Origin: Parvibaculum indicum
Lineage (GTDB): Bacteria; Pseudomonadota; Alphaproteobacteria; Parvibaculales; Parvibaculaceae
Direction of reading: 5' to 3'
Length of the DNA stretch: 64,000 nt
Assembly (NCBI RefSeq): GCF_011762095.1
Contig: NZ_JAASQO010000001.1
Location: 124,001-188,000, forward strand
The notes below the pieces were generated by a model, which worked only from the letters and a program-made list of their open reading frames with translations, had not been told where the DNA came from and searched no databases. Made by a program: the position numbers and the translations under genes. Below are positions 8,657-17,567 of the stretch, piece after piece (position 1 is the stretch's first letter; every line of letters starts with the position of its first letter).

Positions 8657-9922
8657 ATGACAGAAACCACCGGTTCCCCCAGGCACGATCTGCTTGCCAC
8701 CACATTGGTCACGCCCGCCAATCTGCGGGCGATCAAGCCGCTGCCGTTCTTTCTGCGGCTTGCCTTCCGCCTTTTGATGCGGCTGCGCTATGGCGCGCTC
8801 GACCTCACCCTGCCCGACGGTCGCCGGTTTCGCTTCGAGGGGCCCGAGGACGGCCCCCATGCGGTGATGGAACTCAGGGACACCGCCGTCGCCCGGCGCT
8901 TTTTCACCGGCGGCGACCTGGGAGCGGCGGAAGCCTTTCTCGAAGGCATGTGGACCACGCCCGACGTCACCGCTTTCCTGCAGCTCGTCGAAAACAACAA
9001 GCACGCGCTTCAGCGCCAGCGCCACGGCTTCGGCCTGATGAAGGCCCTGGCCCGGCTGCGCCATCTCGCGCGGCGCAACTCCCGATCCGGCTCGAAGCGC
9101 AACATCGAGTATCACTACGACCTCGGAAACCATTTCTACCGCCGCTGGCTGGATCCGAGCATGACCTATTCCTCCGCGCATTTCGCGCATCCCGGCCAGC
9201 CGCTACCGGAAGCGCAGGAAAACAAATACCGGATGCTCGCCGAACGGATCGAGCTGAAGCCGGAACACGAGCTTCTGGAGATCGGTTGCGGCTGGGGCGG
9301 CTTTGCCGAATTCGCCGCGCGGGAAATCGGCTGCCGCGTAACGGGCATCACCATCAGCAAGGAACAGCTCGCCTTCGCCCGCGAGCGCATGGAAAAGGCT
9401 GGCTTAAGCGACCGCGTCGAAATCCGCTATCAGGACTATCGCGACGTGAAGGAAAAATACGACCGCGTCGCTTCCATCGAGATGTTCGAGGCGGTCGGCG
9501 AACAATACTGGCCCTCCTATTTCGACGCGCTTCATCGCTGCCTCAAACCCGGCGGCGTGGCGGGATTGCAGATCATCACCATCAACGACGTCTCCTTTGC
9601 CACCTATCGCAGGCGCGCCGACTTCATTCAGCGCTACATCTTTCCCGGCGGCATGCTTCCCTCGCCGTCGGCCCTGCGCGACCAGGTGACAAGGGCGGGC
9701 CTCACATGGGTCGGCAATTTCGATTTCGGTCTCGACTATGCGGAAACGCTGAAGCAATGGCGGGAGCGCTTTCTGGGCGCCTGGCCGGAGATCCAGCCCA
9801 TGGGCTTCGACGACCGCTTCCGCCGCATGTGGGAATTCTATCTCAGCTACTGCGAAGCGGGCTTCCGCACCGGCAATATCGACGTGACGCAGGTGACGCT
9901 CGCACGGCCCGCCAAGGCCTGA
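8657..9922 (+). CDS. cfa: Cyclopropane-fatty-acyl-phospholipid synthase
   Basis: A 421-residue SAM-dependent enzyme that methylenates the double bond of unsaturated phospholipid acyl chains at the inner membrane. Seen in the sequence: 'EYHYDLGNHFYRRWLDPSMT', the family's bicarbonate/lipid-site motif region; SAM motif I 'LLEIGCGWGGFAEFAAREIG'; and 'SIEMFEAVGEQYWPSYF', with the conserved Glu of the catalytic pocket. The length is slightly above the E. coli enzyme. A strong ribosome site (AAGGAGGAGG, 8638-8647) precedes the ATG. It appears monocistronic or leads the NUDIX gene. Confidence 0.93.
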   Translation: MTETTGSPRHDLLATTLVTPANLRAIKPLPFFLRLAFRLLMRLRYGALDLTLPDGRRFRFEGPEDGPHAVMELRDTAVARRFFTGGDLGAAEAFLEGMWTTPDVTAFLQLVENNKHALQRQRHGFGLMKALARLRHLARRNSRSGSKRNIEYHYDLGNHFYRRWLDPSMTYSSAHFAHPGQPLPEAQENKYRMLAERIELKPEHELLEIGCGWGGFAEFAAREIGCRVTGITISKEQLAFARERMEKAGLSDRVEIRYQDYRDVKEKYDRVASIEMFEAVGEQYWPSYFDALHRCLKPGGVAGLQIITINDVSFATYRRRADFIQRYIFPGGMLPSPSALRDQVTRAGLTWVGNFDFGLDYAETLKQWRERFLGAWPEIQPMGFDDRFRRMWEFYLSYCEAGFRTGNIDVTQVTLARPAKA

Positions 9923-10006
9923 CGGGCCGAGGCCCGAACCGCTTTGGCAGGCCGCCATCGGCTGCTACCGTGACGGCCTATTTCCCGCCGAAACGAGTCG
10001 CCTCCG

Positions 10007-10621
10007 ATGGAAAAACGCCTGACGCCCAGCCCCCGTACGCTCGACGATGTCGACCGGCAATCGCGCGAAACCATCGGACAGGGATGGGGCAAGCTGGAGC
10101 GCTTCACCTTCCGCCATCGCCTGTTTGAAGGCGGCTGGTCGGATGTCGTCACGCGCGACGTCTACACCATCGGCGAGGTCAGTTGCGTGCTGCCCTACGA
10201 TCCGGCGCTGGACGCCATCCTGCTCGTCGAGCAGTTCCGGCCCTGCGGCCTGGTCCATGGCGAGGCGACCTGGCTCTTCGAGGCGATTGCCGGGATCATC
10301 GATCCGGGCGAGACGCCCGCCGAGGTGGCCATCCGCGAAGCGCAGGAAGAGGCGGACTGCCTGATCGACGATCCGATCCTCATCGGCCCCTTCTGGTCGT
10401 CCCCCGGCGGCTATGGCGAACGCTCCTATATCTTCGCCGCCCGGGCGGACCTCTCCTCCGCCGGCGGCATTCACGGCCTCGACCATGAGCATGAGGATAT
10501 TCGCGCCGTGGCGGTGCCCCTTGCCGACGCCCTGGCCGCCATCAATGACGGCCGCATCCGCGACGCAAAGACAGCCTTTATGATTCAATGGGTTGCGTTG
10601 AATCCCGAACGGCTGAGGTAA
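10007..10621 (+). CDS. NUDIX hydrolase, ADP-ribose pyrophosphatase-like
   Basis: A 204-residue protein with a NUDIX box 'GIIDPGETPAEVAIREAQEE' (G-x5-E-x7-RE-x2-EE), in which the last conserved Gly is replaced by Asp. The preceding 'LVEQFRPCGL' matches the EQFR motif of NudF/TrgB-type ADP-ribose pyrophosphatases. It probably hydrolyses ADP-ribose or a related nucleoside diphosphate sugar. It starts at ATG 10007 with no strong ribosome site. Eighty-four bases separate it from cfa and it precedes cysK on the same strand. Confidence 0.83.
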   Translation: MEKRLTPSPRTLDDVDRQSRETIGQGWGKLERFTFRHRLFEGGWSDVVTRDVYTIGEVSCVLPYDPALDAILLVEQFRPCGLVHGEATWLFEAIAGIIDPGETPAEVAIREAQEEADCLIDDPILIGPFWSSPGGYGERSYIFAARADLSSAGGIHGLDHEHEDIRAVAVPLADALAAINDGRIRDAKTAFMIQWVALNPERLR

Positions 10622-10715
10622 AGCCTTTTTCGCCGGCCCCTTACTTGAAGTGGCCGCCGCCGCTCCGTATGTTCCCAGCACCGACAATTTCGCAACGAAC
10701 ATCAAGAAACGCCCG

Positions 10716-11717
10716 ATGGACATCAAAAACGGCCTCGCCGACGCGATCGGCAACACCCCCCTCCTCAGGCTGAAAAAGGCCTCGGAGGAAACCGGGTGTG
10801 ACATTCTCGGCAAGGCCGAGTTCCTGAACCCGGGCCAGTCGGTCAAGGACCGCGCCGCGCTCTTCATCATCCAGGACGCGCTGGCCAAGGGCACGCTGAA
10901 ACCCGGCGGCGTCATCGTCGAAGGCACGGCGGGCAATACCGGCATCGGCCTGGCGCTGGTCGGCAACGCATTGGGCTTCCGGAGCGTGATCGTCATTCCC
11001 GAGACCCAGTCTCAGGAAAAGAAGGACATGCTGCGGCTGTGCGGCGCCGAACTCATCGAGGTTCCGGCGGTGCCCTACAAGGACCCGAACAACTACGTGA
11101 AATATTCGGGCCGCCTCGCCGAGGAACTGAACGCGAAAGAGCCCGGCGGCGCCATCTGGGCCAACCAGTTCGACAATGTCGCCAACCGCCAGGCGCATAT
11201 CGAAACCACGGGCCCGGAAATCTACGCCCAGACGGACGGCAAGGTGGACGGCTTCATCTGCGCCGTCGGCACGGGCGGCACGCTGGCCGGCACCGGCATG
11301 GCGCTGAAAGAGCGCAACAAGGATATCCAGATCGGCCTCGCCGACCCGATGGGCGCCGCGCTCTACAATTATTACAAGAACGGCGAACTGAAATCCGAGG
11401 GCGGGTCCATCACCGAGGGCATCGGTCAGGGCCGCATCACGGCGAACCTCGAAGGCGCGCCGATCGACCATCCGTTCCAGATCCCCGATGAGGAAGCCCT
11501 CCCCATCATCTTCGATCTCTTGCAGAATGAAGGCCTCTGCCTTGGCGGCTCCAGCGGCATCAATGTCGCCGGCGCCATTCGGCTGGCAAAGGAAATGGGA
11601 CCGGGTCATACCATCGTCACGATCCTTTGCGACTACGGCACACGGTATCAGAGCAAACTGTTCAACCCGACGTTCCTGAAAGAAAAAGGACTGCCGGCCC
11701 CGGCCTGGCTCTCCTGA
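10716..11717 (+). CDS. cysK: Cysteine synthase A (O-acetylserine sulfhydrylase)
   Basis: A 333-residue PLP enzyme condensing O-acetylserine and sulfide to cysteine in the cytosol. The PLP lysine is K44 in 'NPGQSVKDRAALFII'; the substrate-binding loop reads 'EGTAGNTGIGLAL' (TAGNTG rather than the more common TSGNTG); and the phosphate-binding glycine loop is 'VGTGGTLAGTG'. I start it at ATG 10716 (MDIKNGLADAIGNTPLLRL), where homology begins; the frame is open 66 bases further upstream. It is followed 23 bases later by the sulfurtransferase gene, making a small cysteine metabolism pair. Confidence 0.93.
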   Translation: MDIKNGLADAIGNTPLLRLKKASEETGCDILGKAEFLNPGQSVKDRAALFIIQDALAKGTLKPGGVIVEGTAGNTGIGLALVGNALGFRSVIVIPETQSQEKKDMLRLCGAELIEVPAVPYKDPNNYVKYSGRLAEELNAKEPGGAIWANQFDNVANRQAHIETTGPEIYAQTDGKVDGFICAVGTGGTLAGTGMALKERNKDIQIGLADPMGAALYNYYKNGELKSEGGSITEGIGQGRITANLEGAPIDHPFQIPDEEALPIIFDLLQNEGLCLGGSSGINVAGAIRLAKEMGPGHTIVTILCDYGTRYQSKLFNPTFLKEKGLPAPAWLS

Positions 11718-11740
11718 GACGCCCAGAGAGGAAACGAGAA

Positions 11741-12619
11741 ATGGCTGCCGATCCATCCCCCCTGGCCAGAGAAGCGACAGCCGCCTCTTCCGCTCTCGTC
11801 AGCACCGACTGGCTCGCCCGCCATCTCGAAGCGCCCGATGTGACGATCGTCGATGCGTCCTGGTACCTGCCCGAGCATCAGCGCGATCCCCGCGCGGAAT
11901 ATGAGCGCGAGCATATTCCCGGCGCGCTCTTTTTCGATATCGACGAAATCTGCGATCTCGACAGCCCCTATCCGCATATGCTGCCGAGCCCGGAAAAATT
12001 CTCCTCCCGCATGCGCAAGATGGGCCTCGGCGACGGTACGCGGGTGGTCGTCTATGATGGCGCAGGGCTTTTCAGCGCCGCCCGCGTCTGGTGGATGTTC
12101 CGCGTCATGGGCCATGACGACGTCGTCGTGCTGGATGGCGGCCTCAAGAAGTGGAAGGCCGAGGGACGCCCGGTCACCGACGAAGCGTCGCGCAGCGGTG
12201 CGCGCCACTATACGGCGCGGCGCAACACCATGCTGATCCGCGACTGCGACGCCGTGGCGCGCGATCTGGAAACGCAATCCGAGCAGATCGTGGATGCGCG
12301 CGGGCCGGGACGCTTCAACGGCACGGACCCGGAGCCGCGTGCAGGCCTCGCCTCCGGCCATATTCCCGGCAGCGTCAACGTGCCCGCCGGATCCCTGCTC
12401 AGTGAAGACGGCACGATGAAACCGCGCGAGGAGCTGCGCGACCTGTTCCAGAAGGCGGGCATCGACCTGCGTCGCCCGATCGTCACCTCCTGCGGCTCCG
12501 GCGTAACGGCCTGCATTCTGGCGCTGGCGCTGCATGAACTCGGCCTGCCCCGCGTCGCCGTCTATGACGGCTCATGGGCCGAATGGGGATCGCGGTCCGA
12601 CCTGCCTCACGAATGCTGA
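11741..12619 (+). CDS. sseA: 3-mercaptopyruvate sulfurtransferase
   Basis: A 292-residue tandem rhodanese protein. The catalytic loop in the second domain is 'CGSGVTA' with Cys251, the signature that favours 3-mercaptopyruvate over thiosulfate (CRxGxT). The domain markers 'HIPGALFFDID' and 'HIPGSVNVPAGSL' precede each half. ATG 11741 follows an AGAGG ribosome site. The gene lies 23 bases after cysK, suggesting coordinated cysteine synthesis and desulfuration. Confidence 0.92.
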   Translation: MAADPSPLAREATAASSALVSTDWLARHLEAPDVTIVDASWYLPEHQRDPRAEYEREHIPGALFFDIDEICDLDSPYPHMLPSPEKFSSRMRKMGLGDGTRVVVYDGAGLFSAARVWWMFRVMGHDDVVVLDGGLKKWKAEGRPVTDEASRSGARHYTARRNTMLIRDCDAVARDLETQSEQIVDARGPGRFNGTDPEPRAGLASGHIPGSVNVPAGSLLSEDGTMKPREELRDLFQKAGIDLRRPIVTSCGSGVTACILALALHELGLPRVAVYDGSWAEWGSRSDLPHEC

Positions 12620-12628
12620 GACAGGCGC

Positions 12629-13153
12629 ATGGGCAGGAAGCACAAGACAACCGTCACGCATCTGGAAATGCCGGCGGAGCCCGTGCACGCAAAGCGCCCC
12701 TGCCCCTGCCCGCGCGGCAAATGCGCGCTTCTCCGCGCCGAACGGCCGCCGATCCACTTTTACCGCTATCTTTATGACGCCATCGGCAGGGACTATGTCT
12801 GGGTCAATCGCAAGCGGCTGACCGACCTGGAACTCGGCGCGATCATCCATGACGAGAATGTCGAGATCTACGTTCTCTACATGAACGGCGTCCCGGCCGG
12901 ATTTGCCGAACTCGACTTCCGCTTCATGCCCCGCGCCGAACTGTCCTTCCTCGGCCTGATGCCCGAATTCATCGGGGAAGGGCTTGGCGCCTTCCTGTTG
13001 CAGGAAGCGATCCGCATCGCCTGGGCGCGCCATCCGCAGCGCCTGATCGTGCAGACCTGCACGCTCGACCACCCGCGCGCGCTGACCATGTATCAGCGCG
13101 CAGGCTTCAGCGTCTGCGGCCGCGAGGAAGTCGAGCTGGAAGAGGTGGACTAG
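12629..13153 (+). CDS. GNAT family N-acetyltransferase
   Basis: A 174-residue protein. The C-terminal two thirds is a GNAT domain: 'GVPAGFAELDF', then the acetyl-CoA loop region 'GEGLGAFLLQEAI' and 'HPRALTMYQRAGFSVCGR' at the end. The N-terminal 35 residues include a cysteine pattern 'CPCPRGKCALLRA', which could bind metal. It is nine bases downstream of sseA and presumably in the same transcript. Substrate unknown. Confidence 0.82.
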   Translation: MGRKHKTTVTHLEMPAEPVHAKRPCPCPRGKCALLRAERPPIHFYRYLYDAIGRDYVWVNRKRLTDLELGAIIHDENVEIYVLYMNGVPAGFAELDFRFMPRAELSFLGLMPEFIGEGLGAFLLQEAIRIAWARHPQRLIVQTCTLDHPRALTMYQRAGFSVCGREEVELEEVD

Positions 13154-13163
13154 GACAGGCCCC

Positions 13164-13245
13164 CGTCATTGCGAGGAGCGCAGCGACGAAGCAATCCACG
13201 CCGTGCCGTGTGGCACTGGATTGCTTCGCTGCGCTCGCAATGACG
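13164..13245. repeat. Dispersed palindromic repeat, family A, copy 1
   Basis: Imperfect inverted repeat: the left arm begins CGTCATTGCGAGGAGCGC and continues to GAAGCAATCCA; the right arm begins TGGATTGCTTCG and ends CTCGCAATGACG. A second copy is at 63509-63592. It lies between the convergent 3' ends of the GNAT gene and aapP, so its transcript hairpin could end both. Confidence 0.9.
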
Positions 13246-13252
13246 CCTCAGA

Positions 13253-14029
13253 TCAATGGGCCAGAATCTGCGACAGGAACGTCTTCGTCCGCTCGTTCTT
13301 GGGATGATTGAAGAAGGTTTCCGGATCGGCCGTTTCCACGATCTCCCCCCCGTCCATGAAGACGACGCGATTGGCCACTTCGCGCGCGAAGCCCATTTCA
13401 TGCGTGACGCAGAGCATGGTCATGCCTTCTTTCGCAAGCTCCACCATCACATCCAGCACTTCCTTGATCATTTCCGGATCGAGCGCGGAGGTGGGTTCGT
13501 CGAACAGCATGACGCGCGGGTTCATGCACAAGGCGCGCGCGATGGCGACGCGCTGCTGCTGGCCGCCCGAAAGCTGCCCCGGATATTTATGGGCCTGCTC
13601 GGGTATCTGGACGCGCTCCAGATATTTCATCGCCAGATCGCGCGCTTCATGCTCCGGCATTTTCCGTACCCAGACGGGGGCGAGCGTACAGTTCTCAAGC
13701 ACCGTCATATGCGGAAAAAGATTGAACTGCTGGAATACCATCCCGACTTCGCGCCGTACGCTGTCGATCTTCTTGAGATCGTCCGACAGCTCGATCCCGT
13801 CCACCACAATGGACCCGGCATCATGCGTTTCGAGATGATTGATGCAGCGGATCAGCGTCGACTTGCCGGACCCCGACGGCCCGGCAATGACGATCCGCTC
13901 GCCCTCGTTCACCGTGAGGTTGATGTCCTTCAGGACATGGAAATCGTCGAACCATTTATCGAGATGGGATATCTCGATAATCGCCTTGTCGGAGACTTTC
14001 ATTTTCGGCGGAACGGCGGTGTCGGACAT
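13253..14029 (-). CDS. aapP: General L-amino acid ABC transporter, ATP-binding protein
   Basis: A 258-residue ABC ATPase of the polar amino acid (GlnQ/AapP) type. Walker A '[13 protein letters not shown]', the Q-loop region '[16 protein letters not shown]', signature '[15 protein letters not shown]', Walker B '[14 protein letters not shown]' and H-loop '[16 protein letters not shown]' are all present. It energises uptake by the adjacent AapQ/AapM permease pair. The ATG has AGGAG six bases upstream and lies nine bases after the aapM stop. Last gene of the aapJQMP operon, followed by a palindromic repeat. Confidence 0.95.
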   Translation of the reverse strand: MSDTAVPPKMKVSDKAIIEISHLDKWFDDFHVLKDINLTVNEGERIVIAGPSGSGKSTLIRCINHLETHDAGSIVVDGIELSDDLKKIDSVRREVGMVFQQFNLFPHMTVLENCTLAPVWVRKMPEHEARDLAMKYLERVQIPEQAHKYPGQLSGGQQQRVAIARALCMNPRVMLFDEPTSALDPEMIKEVLDVMVELAKEGMTMLCVTHEMGFAREVANRVVFMDGGEIVETADPETFFNHPKNERTKTFLSQILAH

Positions 14030-14038
14030 GAAGGTCTC

Positions 14039-15151
14039 CTAGCGGCGCGATCCGGCGTTCAACCGGCGCTCCATATAGGCTGAATAGCGGGCCATGCCGA
14101 AGCAGAAGACCCAGAATACCAGGGCGGCAAAGAGATAGCCGGTAATCGCGCCCTGCGGCACCGACCAGTTCGGATCGCTCAATTGCGAGCGCACCTGCCC
14201 CAGCAGATCGAAGATGCCGACGATCAGCACCAGCGTCGTATCCTTGAAGAGGCCGATGAAGGTGTTGACGATCCCCGGAATGACATGACGCAACGCCTGG
14301 GGCAATACGACGAGCCCCATGGCCTGCCAATAGCTGAGCCCGCCGGCCCGCGCCGCCTCGTACTGACCGCGGGGAATGGCCTGCAGCCCGCCGCGCACCA
14401 CTTCCGCCATATAGGCCGAGGCGAAAAGCGCCACGCCGACCAGACAACGCAAGAGATTGTCGAGAGAGACCCCTTCCGGCAGGAAGAGCGGCAGCATGAC
14501 GCTTGCCATGAAAAGAACCGTGACAAGCGGAACGCCGCGCCAGAACTCGATAAAGACGATGGAGACCAGACGGATCGCGGGCATGGAAGAGCGCCGCCCC
14601 AGAGCGAGCACGATACCGAGCGGCAGCGAGATCACGATGCCGGTGACCGCCACCACAAGCGTCACCAACAACCCGCCCCAATAGCTTGTATCGACCGCGG
14701 GCAGGCCCGGACGCCCGCCAGCGAGCAGCGTGACGGCGATGACGGGATAGGCGACGAGCAGGAAGATCAGGTTGAAGCGCTTCGCCGGCGCCGCCGGAAT
14801 GAGCGCCGGGACGAGCCCTATCGCGCCAAGGGCGAATACGACATAGACCCGCCAGACTTCCGACGACGGATACCGCCCGTAGAGGAACTGGTCGATATTG
14901 GCCCAGACGAACGGCCAGCAGGCCCCGGCATCCGGCCCGAGACACGCCTCGCGCGAGGCCCCGGTCCAGACCGCATCGATAATCGCGAAATCGATCAGCG
15001 GCGGGACGACCAGCCAGATGACATAAAGCGACAGCAGGGTCAGTGCGGTATTGAACCAGCTCGAAAACAGGTTTTTCCGCAGCCATGTAATCCCCCGCCC
15101 GATGGACAGCGGCTCCCGCGGCTTTTGGATCTGCGATGCCATATCCGTCAT
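14039..15151 (-). CDS. aapM: General L-amino acid ABC transporter, permease AapM
   Basis: A 370-residue inner-membrane permease of the HisM/GlnP family. The EAA-type cytoplasmic loop reads 'QYEAARAGGLSYWQAMGLVV' and contacts the ATPase. It has a long N-terminal region with an extra helix and the Cys-containing periplasmic segment 'CLGPDAGACWPFVW' typical of AapM proteins. It starts with an ATG directly after the aapQ stop (TAG-ATG), with no intergenic base. Confidence 0.94.
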   Translation of the reverse strand: MTDMASQIQKPREPLSIGRGITWLRKNLFSSWFNTALTLLSLYVIWLVVPPLIDFAIIDAVWTGASREACLGPDAGACWPFVWANIDQFLYGRYPSSEVWRVYVVFALGAIGLVPALIPAAPAKRFNLIFLLVAYPVIAVTLLAGGRPGLPAVDTSYWGGLLVTLVVAVTGIVISLPLGIVLALGRRSSMPAIRLVSIVFIEFWRGVPLVTVLFMASVMLPLFLPEGVSLDNLLRCLVGVALFASAYMAEVVRGGLQAIPRGQYEAARAGGLSYWQAMGLVVLPQALRHVIPGIVNTFIGLFKDTTLVLIVGIFDLLGQVRSQLSDPNWSVPQGAITGYLFAALVFWVFCFGMARYSAYMERRLNAGSRR

Positions 15152-16348
15152 CTACCGCTCCTGTATGGCCACACGGGCGTTGTAGAGGTTCATCAGGAAC
15201 GAGGTGACGAGACTGATCGTGAGATAGACGGCCATGGTGAGCGCGATGACCTCGATGGCCTGCCCCGTCTGGTTCAGCACCGTACCGGCGAACACCGCCA
15301 CGAGGTCGGGATAGGCGATCGCAACGGCCAGAGAGGAATTCTTGGTGAGGTTGAGAAGCTGGCTCGTCAGCGGCGGCACGATGACCCGGAGCGCCTGCGG
15401 AATGACGACGAGGCGCAACGTCCGGCCCGCCGGCAGGCCGAGCGCATAGGCGGCTTCCGTCTGCCCATGGCTGACCGACAGAATACCGGCGCGAACGATC
15501 TCCGCGATGAAGGCCGCCGTGTAAAGCGTGAGGCCGAGAAGCAAGGCGATGAATTCGGGTATGAGGCGCATCCCGCCATCGAAACCGAAGCCCCGATAGG
15601 CCGGAAAATCGAGCGTGAAAGGCGCTCCGCCGAAAAGCCACGCCAGCGCGGGAACGCCCAGCACGATCGCAATGGCCGTGCGCCAGGCGGGAAATATCTC
15701 ACCCGTCGCGGATTGCCGTTTCCGGGCCCAGCGAAGGACCGCATAGCCCGCGACCAGAGACAGCAGCACGACAATGCCGAAAAAGGCCGAACTCTCGCCG
15801 AAGACGGGCGACGGCACGACCACGCCGCGATTGTTCAGATAGACGCCTTCCACCGGCGAAAGGCTGTCGACCGGCGCCGGAAGCGGCCGCAGAACGGTGA
15901 AATACCAGAAGAACAATTGCAGCAGCAGCGGAATGTTCCGCATCACCTCGACATAGGCCCAGGCGATCTTCGAGACCAGCCAGTTGGTCGAAAGGCGCGC
16001 CACGCCGACGAAGAAACCGAGGATCGTCGCCAGAACGATACCGATACCGGCGACCATCAGCGTATTGATCAGGCCGACCAGAAAGGCGCGGCCATAGGAG
16101 GATTCTTCCGTATAGGGAATGAGCGACTGAACGATGCCGAAACCGGCCGTATTGTCCATGAAGCCGAAACCCGTCGCGATATTCAGCCGCGCCAGATTGG
16201 CCTGCGTCGTCGTGACGATGAACCAGCCGCCATAGAGCACCAGCGCGATCAGGGCCGCCTGATAGACGACCGAGCGCACCGCCGGATTGGACCATTTCAG
16301 CCCGATCTTCCGCTTGTCCCTTGCCGCTGCCCCCGCCACGCCCGTCAC
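15152..16348 (-). CDS. aapQ: General L-amino acid ABC transporter, permease AapQ
   Basis: A 398-residue permease, longer than typical HisQ because of the additional N-terminal helices seen in AapQ. The EAA loop is 'QTEAAYALGLPAGRTLRLVV'. It starts with GTG directly after the aapJ stop codon (TAG-GTG). It forms the heterodimeric channel with AapM. The end-to-end joining of the J, Q and M genes indicates a tightly coupled operon. Confidence 0.94.
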   Translation of the reverse strand: MTGVAGAAARDKRKIGLKWSNPAVRSVVYQAALIALVLYGGWFIVTTTQANLARLNIATGFGFMDNTAGFGIVQSLIPYTEESSYGRAFLVGLINTLMVAGIGIVLATILGFFVGVARLSTNWLVSKIAWAYVEVMRNIPLLLQLFFWYFTVLRPLPAPVDSLSPVEGVYLNNRGVVVPSPVFGESSAFFGIVVLLSLVAGYAVLRWARKRQSATGEIFPAWRTAIAIVLGVPALAWLFGGAPFTLDFPAYRGFGFDGGMRLIPEFIALLLGLTLYTAAFIAEIVRAGILSVSHGQTEAAYALGLPAGRTLRLVVIPQALRVIVPPLTSQLLNLTKNSSLAVAIAYPDLVAVFAGTVLNQTGQAIEVIALTMAVYLTISLVTSFLMNLYNARVAIQER

Positions 16349-17455
16349 CTATCGGATCGGCGGCGCATACATGATGCCGCCCTTGTTCCAGAGCGCGTTC
16401 AGGCCGCGCTCGATTCCGAGTTTCGTATTCGTGCCGACATTCCGCTCGAACACTTCGCCGTAGTTCCCGAGATGACGGATAATGCGCACGACCCAGTCGT
16501 CGCTCAGGCCTATCGCATTGCCATAAGCGCCCTCGCCGCCGAGGAGCCGCCGGACGCGCGGCGAGTCGGAACTTTTCATCTCCTCCACATTACCGGAGGT
16601 GACGCCCAGTTCCTCGGCATTGATGAGGGCGAAAAGCGTCCAGCGCGCAATGTCGGCCCATTGCGGATCGCCCTGCCGCACCACCGGCCCCAGAGGTTCC
16701 TTTGAAATGATTTCCGGCAGAATGAGATGCCGGGAAGGATCCTTCATCTTCAGCCGGACCGCCGCCAGGCCCGACGCATCGGTGGTATAGGCATCGCAGC
16801 GGTGATCGTCATAGGCGGCGAGCGCCTCGTCGTTCTTCTCGTAGGAAAGCACCTTGTATTTGTACCCGTTCGACCGGAAATAATCCGCGACGTTGAGTTC
16901 GGTCGTGGTGCCTGTCTGTGTGCAGATCGTCGCGCCGTCGAGATCGGCGGCATGCGCGATGCCGGAATCCTTGTGAACCAGAAAACCCTGGCCGTCATAA
17001 TAAACGACGCCCGCGAAATCGAGCCCGAGCTGCGTATCGCGCGACATGGTCCATGTCGTGTTGCGCGACAGAATGTCGATCTCGCCGGATTGAAGCGCCG
17101 TGAAACGGTCCTTCGCATTGAGCGGGCGGAATTTCACCCTGTCCGGATCGTCGAAAATCGCCGCCGCGATGGCCCGGCAATAGTCCACATCGATGCCCGA
17201 CCAGCGCCCCTTGTCGTCGGGATTCGAAAAACCGGGAAGCCCCTGATTCACGCCGCAGACGAGTTCGCCCCGCTCGCGCACCCGCGCAAGCGTGTCGCCC
17301 GCCGCCGTTTCCGGCCGCGCCTCGCCGGTCGCGCGATCCACCGCCGCAAGCCGATTGCCCGCCGGACCGGGCGCTTTGGCAATGGGCATGAAGAGATAGA
17401 CGATCGCCGCTCCGAGCACGAGGCCCATTAAAAGAGCCTGAAATCGATTCTCCAT
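16349..17455 (-). CDS. aapJ: General L-amino acid ABC transporter, substrate-binding protein
   Basis: A 368-residue periplasmic amino-acid-binding protein (SBP family 3). I choose ATG 17455 because AAAGGAAG lies directly upstream; an alternative TTG at 17485 lacks one. The N-terminus 'FQALLMGLVLGAAIVYLFM' is hydrophobic but no clear cleavage site follows, so the protein might stay membrane-anchored. Binding-domain features are 'VRERGELVCGVNQGLPGFS', 'GIDVDYCRAIAAAIF' and 'TICTQTGTTTELNVADYF'. First gene of the operon, divergent from metC across 112 bases. Confidence 0.94.
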   Translation of the reverse strand: MENRFQALLMGLVLGAAIVYLFMPIAKAPGPAGNRLAAVDRATGEARPETAAGDTLARVRERGELVCGVNQGLPGFSNPDDKGRWSGIDVDYCRAIAAAIFDDPDRVKFRPLNAKDRFTALQSGEIDILSRNTTWTMSRDTQLGLDFAGVVYYDGQGFLVHKDSGIAHAADLDGATICTQTGTTTELNVADYFRSNGYKYKVLSYEKNDEALAAYDDHRCDAYTTDASGLAAVRLKMKDPSRHLILPEIISKEPLGPVVRQGDPQWADIARWTLFALINAEELGVTSGNVEEMKSSDSPRVRRLLGGEGAYGNAIGLSDDWVVRIIRHLGNYGEVFERNVGTNTKLGIERGLNALWNKGGIMYAPPIR

Positions 17456-17567
17456 CCCGCTTCCTTTGCCAGCGCCCTGTGACAAGATGTTATGGTGTCC
17501 GCCAAGAGACTAACCACGATGCGCCTCAGCGCAAGGCCTGAGGCAGCCAGCACCACGCCGGGATATT

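Noticed and set aside
14183-16705. An 840-codon open frame opposite aapM and aapQ.
   Set aside because: It is the antisense shadow of GC-rich aap genes; the translation is full of Arg, Gln and His with no domain.
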